A stretch of 64,000 nt of DNA from Pictodentalium vernedei. Lineage: Eukaryota > Mollusca > Scaphopoda > Dentaliida > Dentaliidae. The stretch spans positions 531,424,971 to 531,488,970 of the forward strand of contig CM062297.1 in NCBI GenBank assembly GCA_031216915.1. The letters run 5' to 3'. A program made the position numbers and the translations under genes. Shown here one piece after another: positions 1 through 11,378 of this stretch. The notes beneath the pieces are model-generated. The model did not search any database. It was not told where the DNA came from and saw nothing but the letters and a program-made list of their open reading frames with translations. The first letter of the stretch is position 1; each line of letters starts with the position of its first letter.

Positions 1-661
1 CGTCCCTTGTCTCCAGCTAGCTCAACCGGCATATCTATCACGTAGACTAGTGGTGTGACGCCGGATATATCTATATAACATTATCGTTTCCTTGGACTTG
101 TTCCAGTAAATTACAATACTGCGAGTAATTATGAGAAACCGTCTGGACAAAGAGCAGGATAATAAGATCTCTTTCTGGTTAAGTCTACAGGGGTGTCACA
201 GGTCTTCGATTGTGTAGGCGACACCATATTTAACTTCCTGCGGGAAGAAGTAATTCGGTTTCTTATCATCTTCTGTAATTTTAACTGTTTGTGTTTGTTC
301 ACATACTTTTAAAAACATCAGGAGAAGATGTGTTGAGAGTTTCTCTGCGTTGAATGAGCAGGCTAAGATCTTAGTTGTAGCCTTACCTTCATCTTTTGCT
401 GTTCGCTCGGACTCATTTGAGAAGATAATTTCTTATTCAGAGCGAATTTAGACTCATGGTCTTACGTAATTCAATTTTAAGTACTGTGACGCAACATCTA
501 TATGGAAAGGAATTTTGTGGTCGTTTGTACCTTTTAAAAATTCTTTCCAGACCTATATATATCTCTCTCTGTCTTAACTAATGTTAAGTGGGAGTTATTC
601 TGATGTTTAACATTTGACTAAGTGGAAAACTTGCTACAGTCGCTTTAGTTTTCCAGACTCT

Positions 662-1163
662 AGTCTTTGATGGTAAGCTTTCATTAATGTAGGATTAAGC
701 TACAAGAAAGCATCATTACTCGACTCTTTAAGTTGGGGTTTAATTGACAAACACCACCAGAAAGAGTAGGAGAGGTTGTCCTAGACTCAGATCGTCTATA
801 GGACTCATAGTGAAGGTATAGGTATACAAAAGTCTTTGATGGTAAGCTTTCATTATTGTAGGATTAAGCTACAAGAAAGCATCAATACGCAACTCGTTAA
901 GTTGGGGTCTAATGTACCATTACCAGCAGAAAGAGTACGAGAGGTTGTCCTAGACTCAGTCTATAAGGATCATAGCAAGGTATAGGTATACCTAAGTCTT
1001 TGATGGTAAGCTTTCATTATTGTAGGATTAAACTACAAGAAAGCATCTATTCCCGACTCTTTAAGTTGGGGTCTTATCGACCACACCAACAGAAAGAGTA
1101 GGAGAGGTTGTCCTAGACTCAGTTCATCTATAAGGACTCATAGCGTATGTATAGGTATCTCTC
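662..1163. repeat. Three tandem copies of a ~167 bp unit inside DIRS copy 0
   Basis: Units start at 662, 831 and 995, each opening with agtctttgatggtaagcttt and sharing blocks such as gagaggttgtcctagactca. Spacings are 169 and 164 bp. The units have no counterpart in the intact DIRS copies, so this is an expansion private to this copy or subfamily. Confidence 0.85.
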
Positions 1164-1212
1164 CTGTATATTTCTTTTATAGAGATCTGACGCATTAACA
1201 GCGGAAATTTTA

Positions 1213-1690
1213 TGCACCGGATGTGGTTGTGCGGAGCGGCTATGAATGTTATTTCGATGGGTCGCTTATGCACACATCCCCTCCAGTTATTCTTAACTGG
1301 AGTGGTAGACGTTTTTCGCTCTAGACCTGTTTTGTTTTAGAGAATCTTTTAACATAAGGTCAAGTTTGGATTAGACGCAGATCAGACTTATTAGAAGAGA
1401 ATACCTCTTCTTTTGTCATTAATTTCCAATAGAAGGGACGTTTACGTTCATTCTATTGTTTAATAAGTCAGTTAGCTATTCGTACTGCTTAGGTAAATTT
1501 ATCTTTCAATCAGCAGTCAGTGCTTAAGTTTTCAGCGCATGAAGTAAAGCGCTGGCTACATCTTGGGCTTATTCTAACTGTATGGCTATTACATGATCTT
1601 CTATAGGATCACTTCAAGATAGTTAAGTTTGCTATGCACAGGAATAATAGTTTCATTAATTGTGTCGCCAGTATTAGGCATTTGAGTGCA
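1213..1690 (+). pseudogene. Remnants of DIRS RT and tyrosine recombinase
   Basis: The DNA resembles the intact copies at two blocks that are about 1.8 kb apart there but only about 0.1 kb apart here, so most of the RNase H and the front of the recombinase have been deleted. The first block (1213-1320) matches the RT thumb side. The second (1430-1600) matches the recombinase HxxR region, where gcatgaagtaa and cttgggcttattct can be read against the HEVR and SWAY codons. No frame is open across either block. Confidence 0.7.
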
Positions 1691-1945
1691 ATTGACACTC
1701 AGCCATTTTCATGGGAATGAATGATAGGATAGGTGTATCCCTCAATTCATTTGTTTCTATTGATTACATTGAGGTTATAGTGTCTGTTATTGTAGGGAAG
1801 TTTTGTTCTTCACGTCATTCTCCGCTCTCAGTGGCATTACGGATTATGTCAGACATGAAAGAGCTTTGTGGTCACTATATTATTGCTGTCTGGACCAGCA
1901 ATGATTACTAATGTGGGTGAGGAGGTTTCGACATGAAGTCAAATT

Positions 1946-1987
1946 CCCCCCCCCCCCCCCCCCCCCCACACACACACACTCACACAT
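1946..1987. repeat. C22 homopolymer followed by (CA)n
   Basis: Twenty-two consecutive C are followed by a short CA repeat. The flanking text (gtgggtgaggaggtttcgacatga) is shared with copy 5, where a C13 run sits at the same place (47503-47515), so the C-run is an ancestral feature of this DIRS subfamily. Confidence 0.9.
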
Positions 1988-2554
1988 TGTCACGTATATA
2001 TATCTTAATACATACATACTATGCATTTAGGTTGTGTTGGATGGTGCCCTCATTGACATATATGCAGTTCTGTTGCATTAGTAGCCGGTTAATCATACCT
2101 ACCCCCATTTCTAGATCCTGGTCTCTATTTTGTCGGTTCTCAAATCGCATATCCTCACGTGTTTATAGTTGTAGATACCAAATAGTACACGTTGGAGAGT
2201 ATTCTTACAGGATTTAATATTACAGAGGCCTCCTATGAATGATCTTGAAGCGTGTTTTCTCTGCAGAGATTGTTTATCGTATCTCGCTTTTGTATGTGCA
2301 TATTATATTATTATTTCACTGATTTTCATTGTACCTGTATACGCCGTCTGCAGTGCATATTTTGTAGCGGATAATGTTATTTACCAAAATCATCGCTATA
2401 GCCTTGGCTTGTGAAGTGGCGTTAAGCACCATTTATTATTCATGAGTTAATTTTTGAGTGCCTGATCGATATTTATTTATATCGTTTCCGGGTTCTTATT
2501 ATTGATTCCAGAGTTCTCCCCTCTTTCTTTTGAAGATATGTTAAAAAAAAAGGT

Positions 2555-2566
2555 GGGGGGGGGGGG
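2555..2566. repeat. G12 run in DIRS copy 0 3' region
   Basis: Twelve consecutive G lie about 400 bp before the ICR. Equivalent G-rich runs occur in every DIRS copy of this window that retains the 3' region. Confidence 0.85.
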
Positions 2567-2961
2567 TCATTTTGTCCACTTCTCTGGCTTATTGGGTATG
2601 TAACTATTAAGGAAGCTGTTTTGTCCGTAATATATTCGGTGATCAGCTGTAGTATTATTGTTTGGCGTAGGTTTATGGGCAATTTTTTCTCATTCTCAAT
2701 ATGCCATTCTAATTTTTGGGGCTCAGTCCAAACTAGTCTTAAAAATTGTTTATTGTTACATCCTAATTAACATGACTTCATGCTCGCATTTAGGATTTAC
2801 ATAATTGGGATCCATATTAGGATATGTCTCTTCTATTATGATATAAAGAGACAAACATCTAAATTCTAGTTATTCTAATTTCTTCATGATGGATTGAAGG
2901 ATTTTATCTATGTTGATCTACTATTTCGGAAGTTCTAGGCCCTCCACCTTTTTAAGATTCG

Positions 2962-3049
2962 GCTAAGTCTGGGTCATTGGTTTCAGTATAAAAATATGAA
3001 AAAATTTCAAGTAATTTATATATTTTTTATACTTACCAATGATCCAGAC
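2962..3049. other. DIRS internal complementary region (ICR), copy 0
   Basis: The left half is the reverse complement of the DIRS left end (ends gtataaaaat). The right half, beginning atgaaaaaat, is the reverse complement of this copy's own right end (...gttttcat at 3353). This is the circle-junction template known from DIRS elements. The junction trinucleotide is ATG, matching the terminal CAT. Confidence 0.85.
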
Positions 3050-3353
3050 GAGAAAGGCCCTCCTATGAGTGGGCAGTACTGGGCACTCATACCTCCCCGC
3101 TGAATTATTATTATCTTTTTAACAAGGAATGATGGTTGGCACCAGATTCGGTGACTTCCTGGCGTCTGCGCATGCATGGAGGGTAAATGTATGGAGGGCC
3201 AGATAGGACTTCTAATTTTTGGTTTTGCATGCAAATTTTGGGGATTGGGGGGCAAAATTTGTGTTTGGCCCTAGATATTTTTGGGTTAGCACCAGCTTAG
3301 TCTGGGTCATTGGTAAGTATAAACATTTTTTGAATTACTTTAAATGTTTTCAT
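3040..3353. repeat. DIRS right ITR, copy 0
   Basis: The sequence is inverted relative to DIRS left ends elsewhere in the window (for example 61614). It contains gcaaattttggggattgggg and gtctgggtcattggtaagta. The NRF-1-like palindrome seen in intact copies is degraded here to ctgcgcatgcatgg. Confidence 0.85.
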
Positions 3354-4091
3354 TGTCCCCTGACCCTTCAGCAGTGTCCGTCCGTCCGTCCGTCTGTCCG
3401 TGCATCCGTCCGTCCATCCGTCACACCCTTGTCCGGATGATAACTTTAGTTTGGATGATTTTACTGAAACTAAATTTGGTATGTGTCTTACTTGGGTGGA
3501 AATGCAGGTCAAGTTCGAAAATGGGCTTGCTCCACTGATTTCTACTGGATTTATTCCCCTTTTTCGACTCAAAAAATACAGTTTTTGTGTTGTCCGGATG
3601 ATAACTTTAGTTAGGATCATTTGATTGAAACGAAATTTAGTATGCCGCTTATTTGGGTGGAAATGCAGGTCAAGTTCGAAAATGGGCACGCTCCACTGAT
3701 TTTTACTGGATTTATTCTCCTTTTTTGACTTAGAAAATACGTTTTTTGTGTTGTCCGGATGATAACTTTACTTTGGATCATTTGATTGAAACGAAACTAA
3801 GTATGTGGTTTAATTGGTTGGAAATACAGGTCAAGTTAAAAAATGGCCATGCTCTGTCTATTTTTACAGGAGTTATTCCCCTTTTTTGACTTATAAAATA
3901 CACTTTTTGTGTTGTCCGGATGATAACTTTACTTTTGATCATTTGATTGAAATTAACACCCTTAACCTCTCATAAAGACCATGCTCTTGGAACAAATTGC
4001 ATCCTAACAGCTCCCTTGAATTTGCCATCTTGGTCGGGGGACCGGGGGCGTTGCCCTTGTTTTCAGTGTGTTAAAGTTTTTTTTTTAGTTT
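3354..4091. mobile_element. Tandem-core (pearl/HINE-like) element remnant
   Basis: A GTCC/GTCT microsatellite (about 3374-3425) is followed by a 161-bp tandem core. Units start with gtccggatgataacttta at 3431, 3592, 3753 and 3914. A right arm then runs to about 4060, where the flanking satellite resumes (ttttcagtgtgttaaag). Microsatellite plus ~160-bp core is the layout described for bivalve pearl elements and for non-autonomous Helentrons. The left arm is lost at the DIRS boundary, and the exact right end is unclear. Confidence 0.6.
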
Positions 4092-5424
4092 TTTTTTAGT
4101 TCAGCTGTCGACACTCTTTTCATCCCATGGCCATTATATTGCTTCTATATGGTGCATATTATCATTCTATCATTATTTAACCCTCGCCCAGTGCATTCTA
4201 AAATTTTTCTTACCATTTTTAGCTATGTTTACTTTTATGTTTAGCTCAGATTTTAGGTTTAACTTTGTGTTCAGGTCAGCTGCTGTATTCCTTCTCTTCT
4301 CATGGTGCTTATATTCCTCATACATGTTCCTCATTATCATTCTAGCATCATTCAACCCTGATCCTCTGAAGTTCTTCAAATTGTTCATCAATTTTGAACT
4401 CTGACACTTACACACTTTCAGTGTGTTAAAGTTTCTGTTTAGGTCAGTTGCCAACACCATTTTCATCCCATGGCCTTTATATTGCTTCTATGTGGTGCTT
4501 ATTATCATTCTACTATTATTTCATCCTCACCCAATGTGTTTTAAACCATTTTCTTAACATTTTCTAGTTGTGTTTACTTTTCTGTTTTGCTCAGAATTTC
4601 ATGTTTAGCTCACCTGCTGTGTTCCTTCTCTTCCCATGGTGCTTATATTCATCATACATCTTCTTCATTATCATTCTACCATGGTTTAACCCTTGTCCAG
4701 TGAATCTCTTAAAATTTTTCTTCCAATTTTGTATGTTTAGTTTTCTGTTTAACTCACACTTCGACATTTTCAGTGGGTTAAATTTTTTGTTTACATCGAC
4801 TGCTGACACCCTTTTCAACCCATGGCCTTTATAATGCTTCCATATGGTGCTTATTATCATTCTACCACTATTTATATTTAACCCTCATCCAGTGTGTTTT
4901 AAACGTTTCTATTAACATTATTTAGTTACGTTTACTTTTCTGTTCAGCTCAGAATTTCATGTTTGACTTAGTGTTTAGGTCAGCTGCTGTGCGCCTTCTC
5001 TTCCCATGGCACTTATATTCATCATACATGTTCCTCAGTATCATTGTTCCATCATTTAACCCTTCTCCATTGAATTTCTTTAAATTTTTCATCAAATTTC
5101 GAATGTTAACTCTTCTTTTTACCTCACACTCACACATTTTCAGTGTGTTGCAGTTTCTGTTTAGGTCAGCTGTCGACACCCTTTTTATCCCATGGCCTTT
5201 ATATTGCTTCTGTATTGTGCTTATTATCATTCTTCCGTTATTCAACCCTCTTCCATTGTGTTTTAAACCTTTTTTCTTACCATTTTTAGTTACGTTTACT
5301 TTTCTGTTTTCCTCAGAATTTCATGTTTAAGTTTGTGTTTAGTCAGCTGCTGTTTTCCTTCTCTTCCCATGGTGCTTATATTCCATCATACATGTTCCTC
5401 ATTATCATTCTAGCATCATTTAAC
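4092..5424. repeat. Dimeric satellite array, first block
   Basis: Units are about 333-370 bp, marked by catcccatgg (or variants) near 4131, 4464, 4816 and 5186. Each unit is a dimer of two diverged halves of about 165-185 bp. One half reads around catcccatggcctttatatt and the other around cttcccatggtgcttatatt. On the minus strand the halves translate to related peptides (GRMIISTIWKQ and GRMIMRNMYDE, both followed by ADLN). The unit length is not a multiple of three, so no long frame crosses units. The array is split by two insertions and continues at 6188-6420 and 8407-9020. Confidence 0.85.
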
Positions 5425-6187
5425 CATGGTTTCCGCTAGACCGGCTGCGGGTCCGTCGACCGGACCCATTCCCCCCGCCGATCATACTATGATCAGTCAG
5501 AAAAGCTGGTGGTTAAAATGTCGAGTATAATGCTCTATCGTAACGACACGACCCTTTGTTTCCATGTAATATAGGTATAATTATGTTGTATACTATGCCT
5601 ACTATTACTGGCGACAACCTGATACTTTATAACCCCCAGGCGAGAGGAGGAAACAAAGTTCTAATCCTAAACGTCGCCTATAAAATTTTGGACTCAAATT
5701 GTCGTGTTTGGTCCGAAATCATTGGCTTTTATTTCGAGCGATAAATGATGTAATTGCACGTGCAGGACGTCACACGTCTGCATCATGGTTCTTTTCGAAT
5801 ATTTCGTTCTCTCTGCATTTCCAATTATTTACGTTGGCACATTTCGGGTTGTATAAAAAAAATTGAGGTCAAGCGTCGCAGTCACTGTCAGGATTCGTGG
5901 ATTTTGTGTTGTTTTGGGTTTGTATTTTTATGAAACCTCCGACCAGATGTAGTATTGTGTGTCCTGTGGGAATTTAGAGAATTGTAGGAGGAAAAAATAC
6001 ATAGTTTCCACTTCAATTATTCAGCATTTTAGCGACCAGAATACCCCCAGAGGCCACCAGAGAGCACCTAAAAATCAAAATTTTCCGGGGGGTAGAGCCT
6101 TTGGCACATGCGGCAGATGCTTCGGCGTCTGAGTTTCACTTTCTTTAAACTACCGGACCCACAAATTTTCCCCTAGCAGAAACCCTG
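5425..6187. mobile_element. Non-autonomous hAT-like DNA transposon
   Basis: This insertion interrupts the satellite. The direct repeat atttaac (5418-5424 and 6188-6194, possibly 8 bp) flanks it as a target-site duplication. The ends are imperfect inverted repeats: catggtttccgctag on the left, and cagggtttctgctag read from the right end, with a further shared gggtccg just inside. A CAGGG-like end and a 7-8 bp duplication fit hAT elements. The ~763 bp interior has no transposase ORF, so it would need a partner for mobility. Assignment to hAT is inference from the ends only. Confidence 0.65.
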
Positions 6188-6420
6188 ATTTAACCCTTGT
6201 CCAGTGAACTTCTTCAAATTTTTCATCCCATTTTTAATGTTAAGTTTCCTGTTTACCTCACACTTAGACATTTTCAGAGTGTTAAAGTTTTTGTTTAGGT
6301 CAGCTGCTGACACCTTTTTCATCCCATGGCCTTTATGTTGCTTCCATATGGTGCTTATTATCATCCTACCATTATTTCATTCTCACCCAGTGCATTTTAA
6401 ACCTTTTTCTTAACATTTTT
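6188..6420. repeat. Dimeric satellite array, second block
   Basis: The satellite resumes after the hAT-like insertion with atttaacccttgtccagtga and runs to cttaacattttt, where the next element is inserted. Confidence 0.85.
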
Positions 6421-6535
6421 GGCTCAACTTGACAAAGTCAAGCTGAGCTATTGCCATCACTTCTCGTCTGCCGGCATAGTACGTACGTACGTTAGTACGT
6501 ACGTACATACGTTAGTACATTAGTATGTACGTCCA

Positions 6536-7500
6536 CAATTTCCTTTGGCACATCTCAGAGGTCGCAATTATGATCAGATCACTTTGAAACCTGGTATGCT
6601 TGTTTAGGGTGACCTCTAGGTGGGAGCTATCGATTTTCTTCAATTTCCGTCAAAAAATGTTGCCGCGGCCAACGTTCTTAGAACTTATTTTAGTCAGACC
6701 TCAATATTTCCCTTTGGCACACCCTACAGGGCACATTTATGATCGGATTGCTTTGTAACCTGGTATGCTTGTTTGGGGAGACTTCTAGATGGGAGCTATC
6801 GATTTTCTTCAATTTCCGAAAAAAATGTTGCCGTGACCAACCTTCTTAGAACTTAGTTTAGTCAGAAGATCTCAGTATTTCCCTTTGGCACACCCTACAG
6901 GGCACATTTATGATCGGATTGCTTTGAAACCTGGCATGCTTGTTTGAGGTGACCTCTAGATGGGAGCTGTCGATTTTCTTCAATTTCCATCAAAAAATGT
7001 TGCCACGGCCAACGTTCTTAGAACTTAGTTTAGACAGACCACAATATTTCCCTTTGGCACACCCTACAGGGCTCATTTATGATTGGATTGCTTTGAAACC
7101 TGGTATGCTTGTTTAGGGTGACCTCTAGATGGGAGCTATTGATTTTCTTCAATTTCCGTCAAAAAATGTTGCCACGGCCAGCGTTCTTAGAACTTAGTTT
7201 AGTCGGACCACAATATTTCCCTTTGGCACACCCTACAGGGCACATTTATGATTGTATTGCTTTGAAACCTGGTATGCTTGTTTGGGGTGACCTGTAGATG
7301 GGAGCTATCAATTTTTTTCCATTTCCGTCAAAAAATGTTGCCGCAGCCAACGTTCTTAGAACTTAGTTTAGTCAGAAGACCTCAATATTTCCCTTTGGCA
7401 CACCCTACAGGGCACATTTATGATCGGATTGCTTTGAAACCTGGTATGCTTGTTTGGGGAGACCTCTAGATGGGTGCTGTCGATTTTCTTCAATTTCCGT
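6536..7500. repeat. Six tandem 169-172 bp units
   Basis: The marker cctttggcac occurs at 6542, 6711, 6882, 7051, 7220 and 7392. Units share tgatcggattgctttgaaac and gacctctagatgggagct. The array is the core of the surrounding HINE-like element. Confidence 0.9.
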
Positions 7501-7861
7501 CGATTTTTGTAGGAATGTTTAGTAACATGGAAAACATCACATATAATACAGTGTTTTTTCTCATGCTGACATTATGCAAATTAGATAAACTTTGATTTGT
7601 TCAGTGCTACTTGTACACAGTAAATGCACAAGTCAATACGGCTCAGGTTAGAGTCTGTATTTATGAACCGATCTTCAAGAAACATCTTGGGATACCTTTG
7701 TTATCACCTTGTGACAGGAACGAGTGTTTATGGGTGCCTTTGTTATCACTGTGCTATGAGAACAAATATTTTTGGGTTCAGTCAGACCCACTCTGGGACT
7801 CAAAGATTTCTTTTCTAGTTTAGCATCTAACTGTCACCCCACCTTTACAATACTTTACCTA

Positions 7862-8228
7862 TATTTATTTATTTATTTATTGGTGTTTAAGGTCATATAC
7901 TTATGCACAATGGCTAATCATGACCATGACAGTTTTACGGGTGGAGGAAGCCGGAGTACCCGGAGAGAACCACTGAGCAATGACAAGCAGCTGCCAGCTC
8001 CCCAACATCGTAACTCCGCGCTGCAGCACAGGCAGGGTTAGATTGGTTGAAGACATGCATACCATCGACGTGCAGTACGCCTTAGTACACAGCGTCATCG
8101 TGCTCCCATGTGGACAATTGGGGTTAAGTGCCTTGCCCAAGGACACAACGCGGTTGCCGCAGGTGGGATTCGAACTGAGGACCTCTCGGCTTGCAGCCTG
8201 CACCTCTACCTACTGAGCCACCGTGCCC
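7862..8228 (-). mobile_element. tRNA-derived SINE
   Basis: Read on the minus strand, the element starts at 8228 with a tRNA-like head. The A box is TGGCTCAGTAGG (8209-8220) and the B box core is GTTCGAATCC (8166-8175), the two parts of a type 2 RNA polymerase III promoter. A body containing gccttgcccaaggacac (plus strand) follows, and the element ends in an (AAAT)n tail near 7862-7882. Near-identical flanks (ctttacctatat / ctttatctatat) look like a target-site duplication of about 12 bp. It is not a functional tRNA gene, because no complete cloverleaf is formed downstream of the B box. Confidence 0.75.
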
Positions 8229-8406
8229 CCTTTATCTATATATTTGTTACAGGCTATGGTCAGCATTTATGTCCAGACCGTTAAAATACTTTACATGTAC
8301 CTTTGTTATCAGGTCATTACCTAGATGTTTGTCATTGCTGTGTCAAATACTATGCATGTACATGTCGTAAACAAGTTGAGCTACAGTGTCATTGACACTT
8401 TCATTT

Positions 8407-9020
8407 AGTTACGTTTACTTTTCTGTTTTGCTCAGAATTTCATGTTTAACTTCATGTTTAGGTCACCTGCTGTGTTCCTTCTCTTCCCATGGTGCTTATA
8501 TTCCTCAAAAATGTTCTTCATTATCATTGTACCATGGTTTCACCCTTGTCCACTGAATTTCAATTCAAATTTCTCTTCAACTTCTGAACGTTGAGTTTTC
8601 TTTTTAACTCACACTTAGACATTGTCAGTGTGTTAACGTTTCTATTCAGGGCAGCTGCCGACACCCTTTTCATCCCATGGTCTTTATATATTGCTTCTAT
8701 ATGGTGCTTATTATCATTCTACCACTATTTAACCCTCACCCTATGTGTTTTAAACCGTTCTCTTAACTTTTTTATTTATTTACTTACTTTTAGTTTTCTG
8801 TTTAGCTCAGAATTTCATGTTTAACTTAGTGTTTATGTCAGTTTCTGTGTTTCTTCTCTTCCCATGGCCTTTATATAAATCTTACATGTTCCTCATTATC
8901 ATTCTACCATGATTTAACCCTCATCCAGTCAATATTTTTCAAATTTATTTTCACATTTTTAACGTTAAGTCTCTGTTTAGCTCACACCTAGACATTTTCA
9001 GTGTGTTAAAGTTTTTGTTA
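8407..9020. repeat. Dimeric satellite array, third block
   Basis: The satellite resumes with agttacgtttacttttctgt and continues for about 1.7 units before it fades. A short diverged piece (gtttaggtcagct) recurs near 9390. Confidence 0.8.
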
Positions 9021-9717
9021 AGGAATGGCAACACCATTTATAAAACATCATTTCCGAGGTTCCTCATATGATCAACAATTAATAATCTAATTGTGCCATG
9101 TTTATTTTCTTCACCAGTAATTACAAATGATAGCGCATGGAAAAAGCAGTTTCCATCACCACATATTTTTTTTTAAAACCGAGGGTTCTTCCATTTCTCT
9201 GTGTAGTGTACTATCAGGTATCTGATAAGTCACAGCTTTTTGTAAGTTTAAATCAAACATAGTACACTGAAGCATCTGCCAATGAAGACTGGTTTTTTCA
9301 AAGTAATACTTCTCACTTAATAATATGGCCATTAACCCTTCTTCTGTTAAAATTATTATTTTTTCAGTTTTACTTTTGAAAGGTTGTGTTTAGGTCAGCT
9401 TTGTCGCATGTTATGAGCCTGTTTGATACAGTTCTGTTGTTTGCCAAAGTTACTATCAAAGAGGAATGTTGGTGAGCTATAGGGCGTTGGCATCCTTCTT
9501 GTTATAACCAATGCAAACTTAAAAAAATAAAAATTAATTGATAAATTAGTCAGTCCCATAAGTGCAACAAGGCTTTGCAATTCCTTACCATTCTTGCACT
9601 CAAGGGAACAAATACACCACGACCCATGCTATTCTGTAGATTATGAGATCTAAAACATAAAACAAACCAAGAACATGAACTTTTGATGGCAAAGAAATAA
9701 TTACAAAAAAATAAAAT
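9021..9717. other. Single-copy-like DNA, no gene seen
   Basis: No ORF of coding character, repeat or RNA signature is visible. The two short overlapping minus-strand frames at 9550-9800 are AT-rich and low in information. Confidence 0.5.
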
Positions 9718-11378
9718 AAACAAGAGGCCCCAGGGGGCCTGCGAGCGCTCACCTGCCATGGTAGTCTAAATATCAAACCAGGGACTTGAATTAGCTGCAT
9801 ACGCCCCTCCTAAGAAAAGCATATACCAACTAGATGAAGCGATTGTGCCCACACAATACACAGGATTTTCCTTCTATTTTCAGTTCCTGCACTTTTACGT
9901 CCCAAAATTGAGATAAACGCATAAAAACAGATTTTTTTCCCAAACAAAATATTTTCAGCCTAAATTTTTTTTTTCTTCTTAAAACGCATAAAAAACCCAA
10001 AAACTAATTTCCGGATTTTGGTCCAAAATTTTCGAAGTCCCACCCGGACCCCAAATTTTCAATGTAAAAAAAATAAATTTTTTTTGTCTTAAAATTGACC
10101 GAAACACATAAAAAACAAAAAAAAATTTCTGTATTTTGGTCCAAAGTTTTCTAAGTCCCGCCTGGACCCCAAATTTTCAGTGTTTAAAAAAAAAAAAATT
10201 TTTGTTTTAAAATTGACCGAAACGCATAGAAAACAAAAAAAAATTTCTGGGTTTTGGTCCAAAATTTTCTAACTCCCACCCGGACCCAAAATTTTCAGTG
10301 TAAAAAAAAAAAAATATTTTTGTTTTAAAATTGACCAAAACGCATAAAAAAAACAACAACAAAAATTTCAGGATTTTGGTCCAAAAATTTTTAAGTCCGC
10401 AACGGGACCCCAAATTTTCAGCCTAAATATGAACCCAGGGACTTGGCTTGAACAAAACTTGAATCTCACCCCCCTGAGGATGCTGCATACCAAATATCAA
10501 TAAGATTCTTATTGGTAGATCTGAAGAAGAAGATTTTTTAAAAAAATACTCCTCATACTGCACTAATTTAAACATTTGGGCTCCCATAGAGAGCTCAAAT
10601 ATGGACCCAGGCAATTGATTTAAATAAACATGTGAAACAATCTTCCAAAGATGTTATATGCCAAATTTGAAAGCTTTTGGAGCAGTGGTTTGGGAGAAAA
10701 GTAGTTATATGTTTTTCCCATTACCCACAGTGTTAAAAAATGCTGACTCAGCACTTTTTTCAAAGTCCCCAAAAAAGTACCCCATGATAAAACCGATAGC
10801 AATTTTTTTTGACCATTCCATTCTGTTGGTCCTAAGGAAGCTTCACAACAAAATAAGAATTCTCAGTGCTGTGTAGTTTTGGATATATGGGCGTTTTAAT
10901 TTTTTTCTATTTTCTAATTTTTTGCATAAATTAAGTACCTATGACCCATTAAGCACTCATATCAAATTTGGTCCAAATTTGCCTTTCGGTTTGGAAAATA
11001 GAAATTTTGGGAGGGGCAAATATTCTTGCCCCTCCCATTACGACGCCAAATATAGCCCCACAAACTTCTCTTGAACAAATCTGAGTCTACACCTCAAAAG
11101 GAAGTTGCACACCAAATATCCAGTCTCTGCTACTGCTGGTTCATGAGAAGAAGATTTTTTAAGATTTCAGCACACTTTTTGGGTGTGGCCCTACCAATGG
11201 GCGAGGCAACTTGATTTGAACAAAATCAAAATTGCGATGTCATAACAAACTATTATCTCAAATATCAATTAAATTGGTTCAGCGGTTTGGGAGGAGAAGA
11301 CGCAAACACCATGTTCACGGACGACGGACGGTGAGTGATCACTATAGCTCTCCTGACTGAAAGTCAGGTGAGCTAAAA
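9718..11378. mobile_element. Helitron-like repeat element
   Basis: The left end has a GC-rich hairpin (gaggccccagggggcctg) followed by gagcgctcacctg. The right end has a hairpin (ctgact-gaa-agtcag) followed five bases later by CTAA, which resembles the hairpin plus CTRR end of Helitrons. The right sub-terminal region carries ggacgacggacgg. The left end does not begin with TC, so the class is uncertain. The interior includes four ~118-bp repeats and a segment (10440-10620) related, in inverted orientation, to the array at 59980-61350. No Rep/helicase ORF is present. Confidence 0.4.
9930..10440. repeat. Four-plus tandem ~118-122 bp units
   Basis: The phrase attttggtccaaa or a close variant recurs at 10015, 10133, 10251 and 10373. 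Units alternate A-rich stretches with ggaccccaaattttcag and gaccgaaacgcataaaa. Confidence 0.8.

Larger units (their letters stand above)
1..3353 (+). mobile_element. DIRS element copy 0, decayed, left part outside window
   Basis: This is the right-hand part of a DIRS-type retrotransposon. Positions 1213-1320 resemble the end of the RT region of the intact copies (the stretch encoding LCGAAADLIPMGRLRTRP), and 1385-1690 resemble the recombinase C-terminus (HEVRALATSWAYANS), both full of stops and frameshifts. An ICR lies at 2962-3049 and the right ITR ends at 3353 in ...gttttcat. Between the recombinase remnant and the ICR there are about 1.3 kb, against about 0.6 kb in copies 1-4. That stretch resembles copy 5 (46690-49121) rather than copies 1-4, so copies 0 and 5 form a second subfamily. 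I could not align positions 1-660 to anything. Confidence 0.85.
6421..8402. mobile_element. HINE/pearl-like non-autonomous element with 170-bp tandem core
   Basis: The order is left arm (6421-6477), ACGT-type microsatellite (about 6478-6535), six tandem units (6536-7500), right arm (7501-8402). The arms carry a sub-terminal inverted repeat: gctcaacttg at the left, caagttgagc at 8372-8381. The right end finishes in a small hairpin, gtgtcattgacac. Satellite sequence is continuous across the insertion (cttaacattttt ... agttacgttt). Sub-terminal inverted repeats, a 3' hairpin and a tandem core are the features of Helentron-associated elements. There is no coding capacity. A SINE is nested in the right arm. 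Element C (45095-45807) shares the same right terminus. Confidence 0.65.

Noticed and set aside
1933..2217. 94-codon ORF starting in the poly-C tract
   Set aside because: It begins with a proline run encoded by the C homopolymer and continues in decayed DIRS sequence.
4173..5245. Minus-strand ORFs of 89-98 codons as genes
   Set aside because: Each lies within one satellite unit, they recur with the repeat period, and they do not join in one frame.
6536..7500. CRISPR array
   Set aside because: Units of 170 bp are repeated along their whole length without variable spacers, and the DNA is eukaryotic.
8160..8228. tRNA gene on the minus strand
   Set aside because: A and B boxes are present, but the sequence runs on into a SINE body with an (AAAT)n tail and flanking duplication, and no complete cloverleaf forms.
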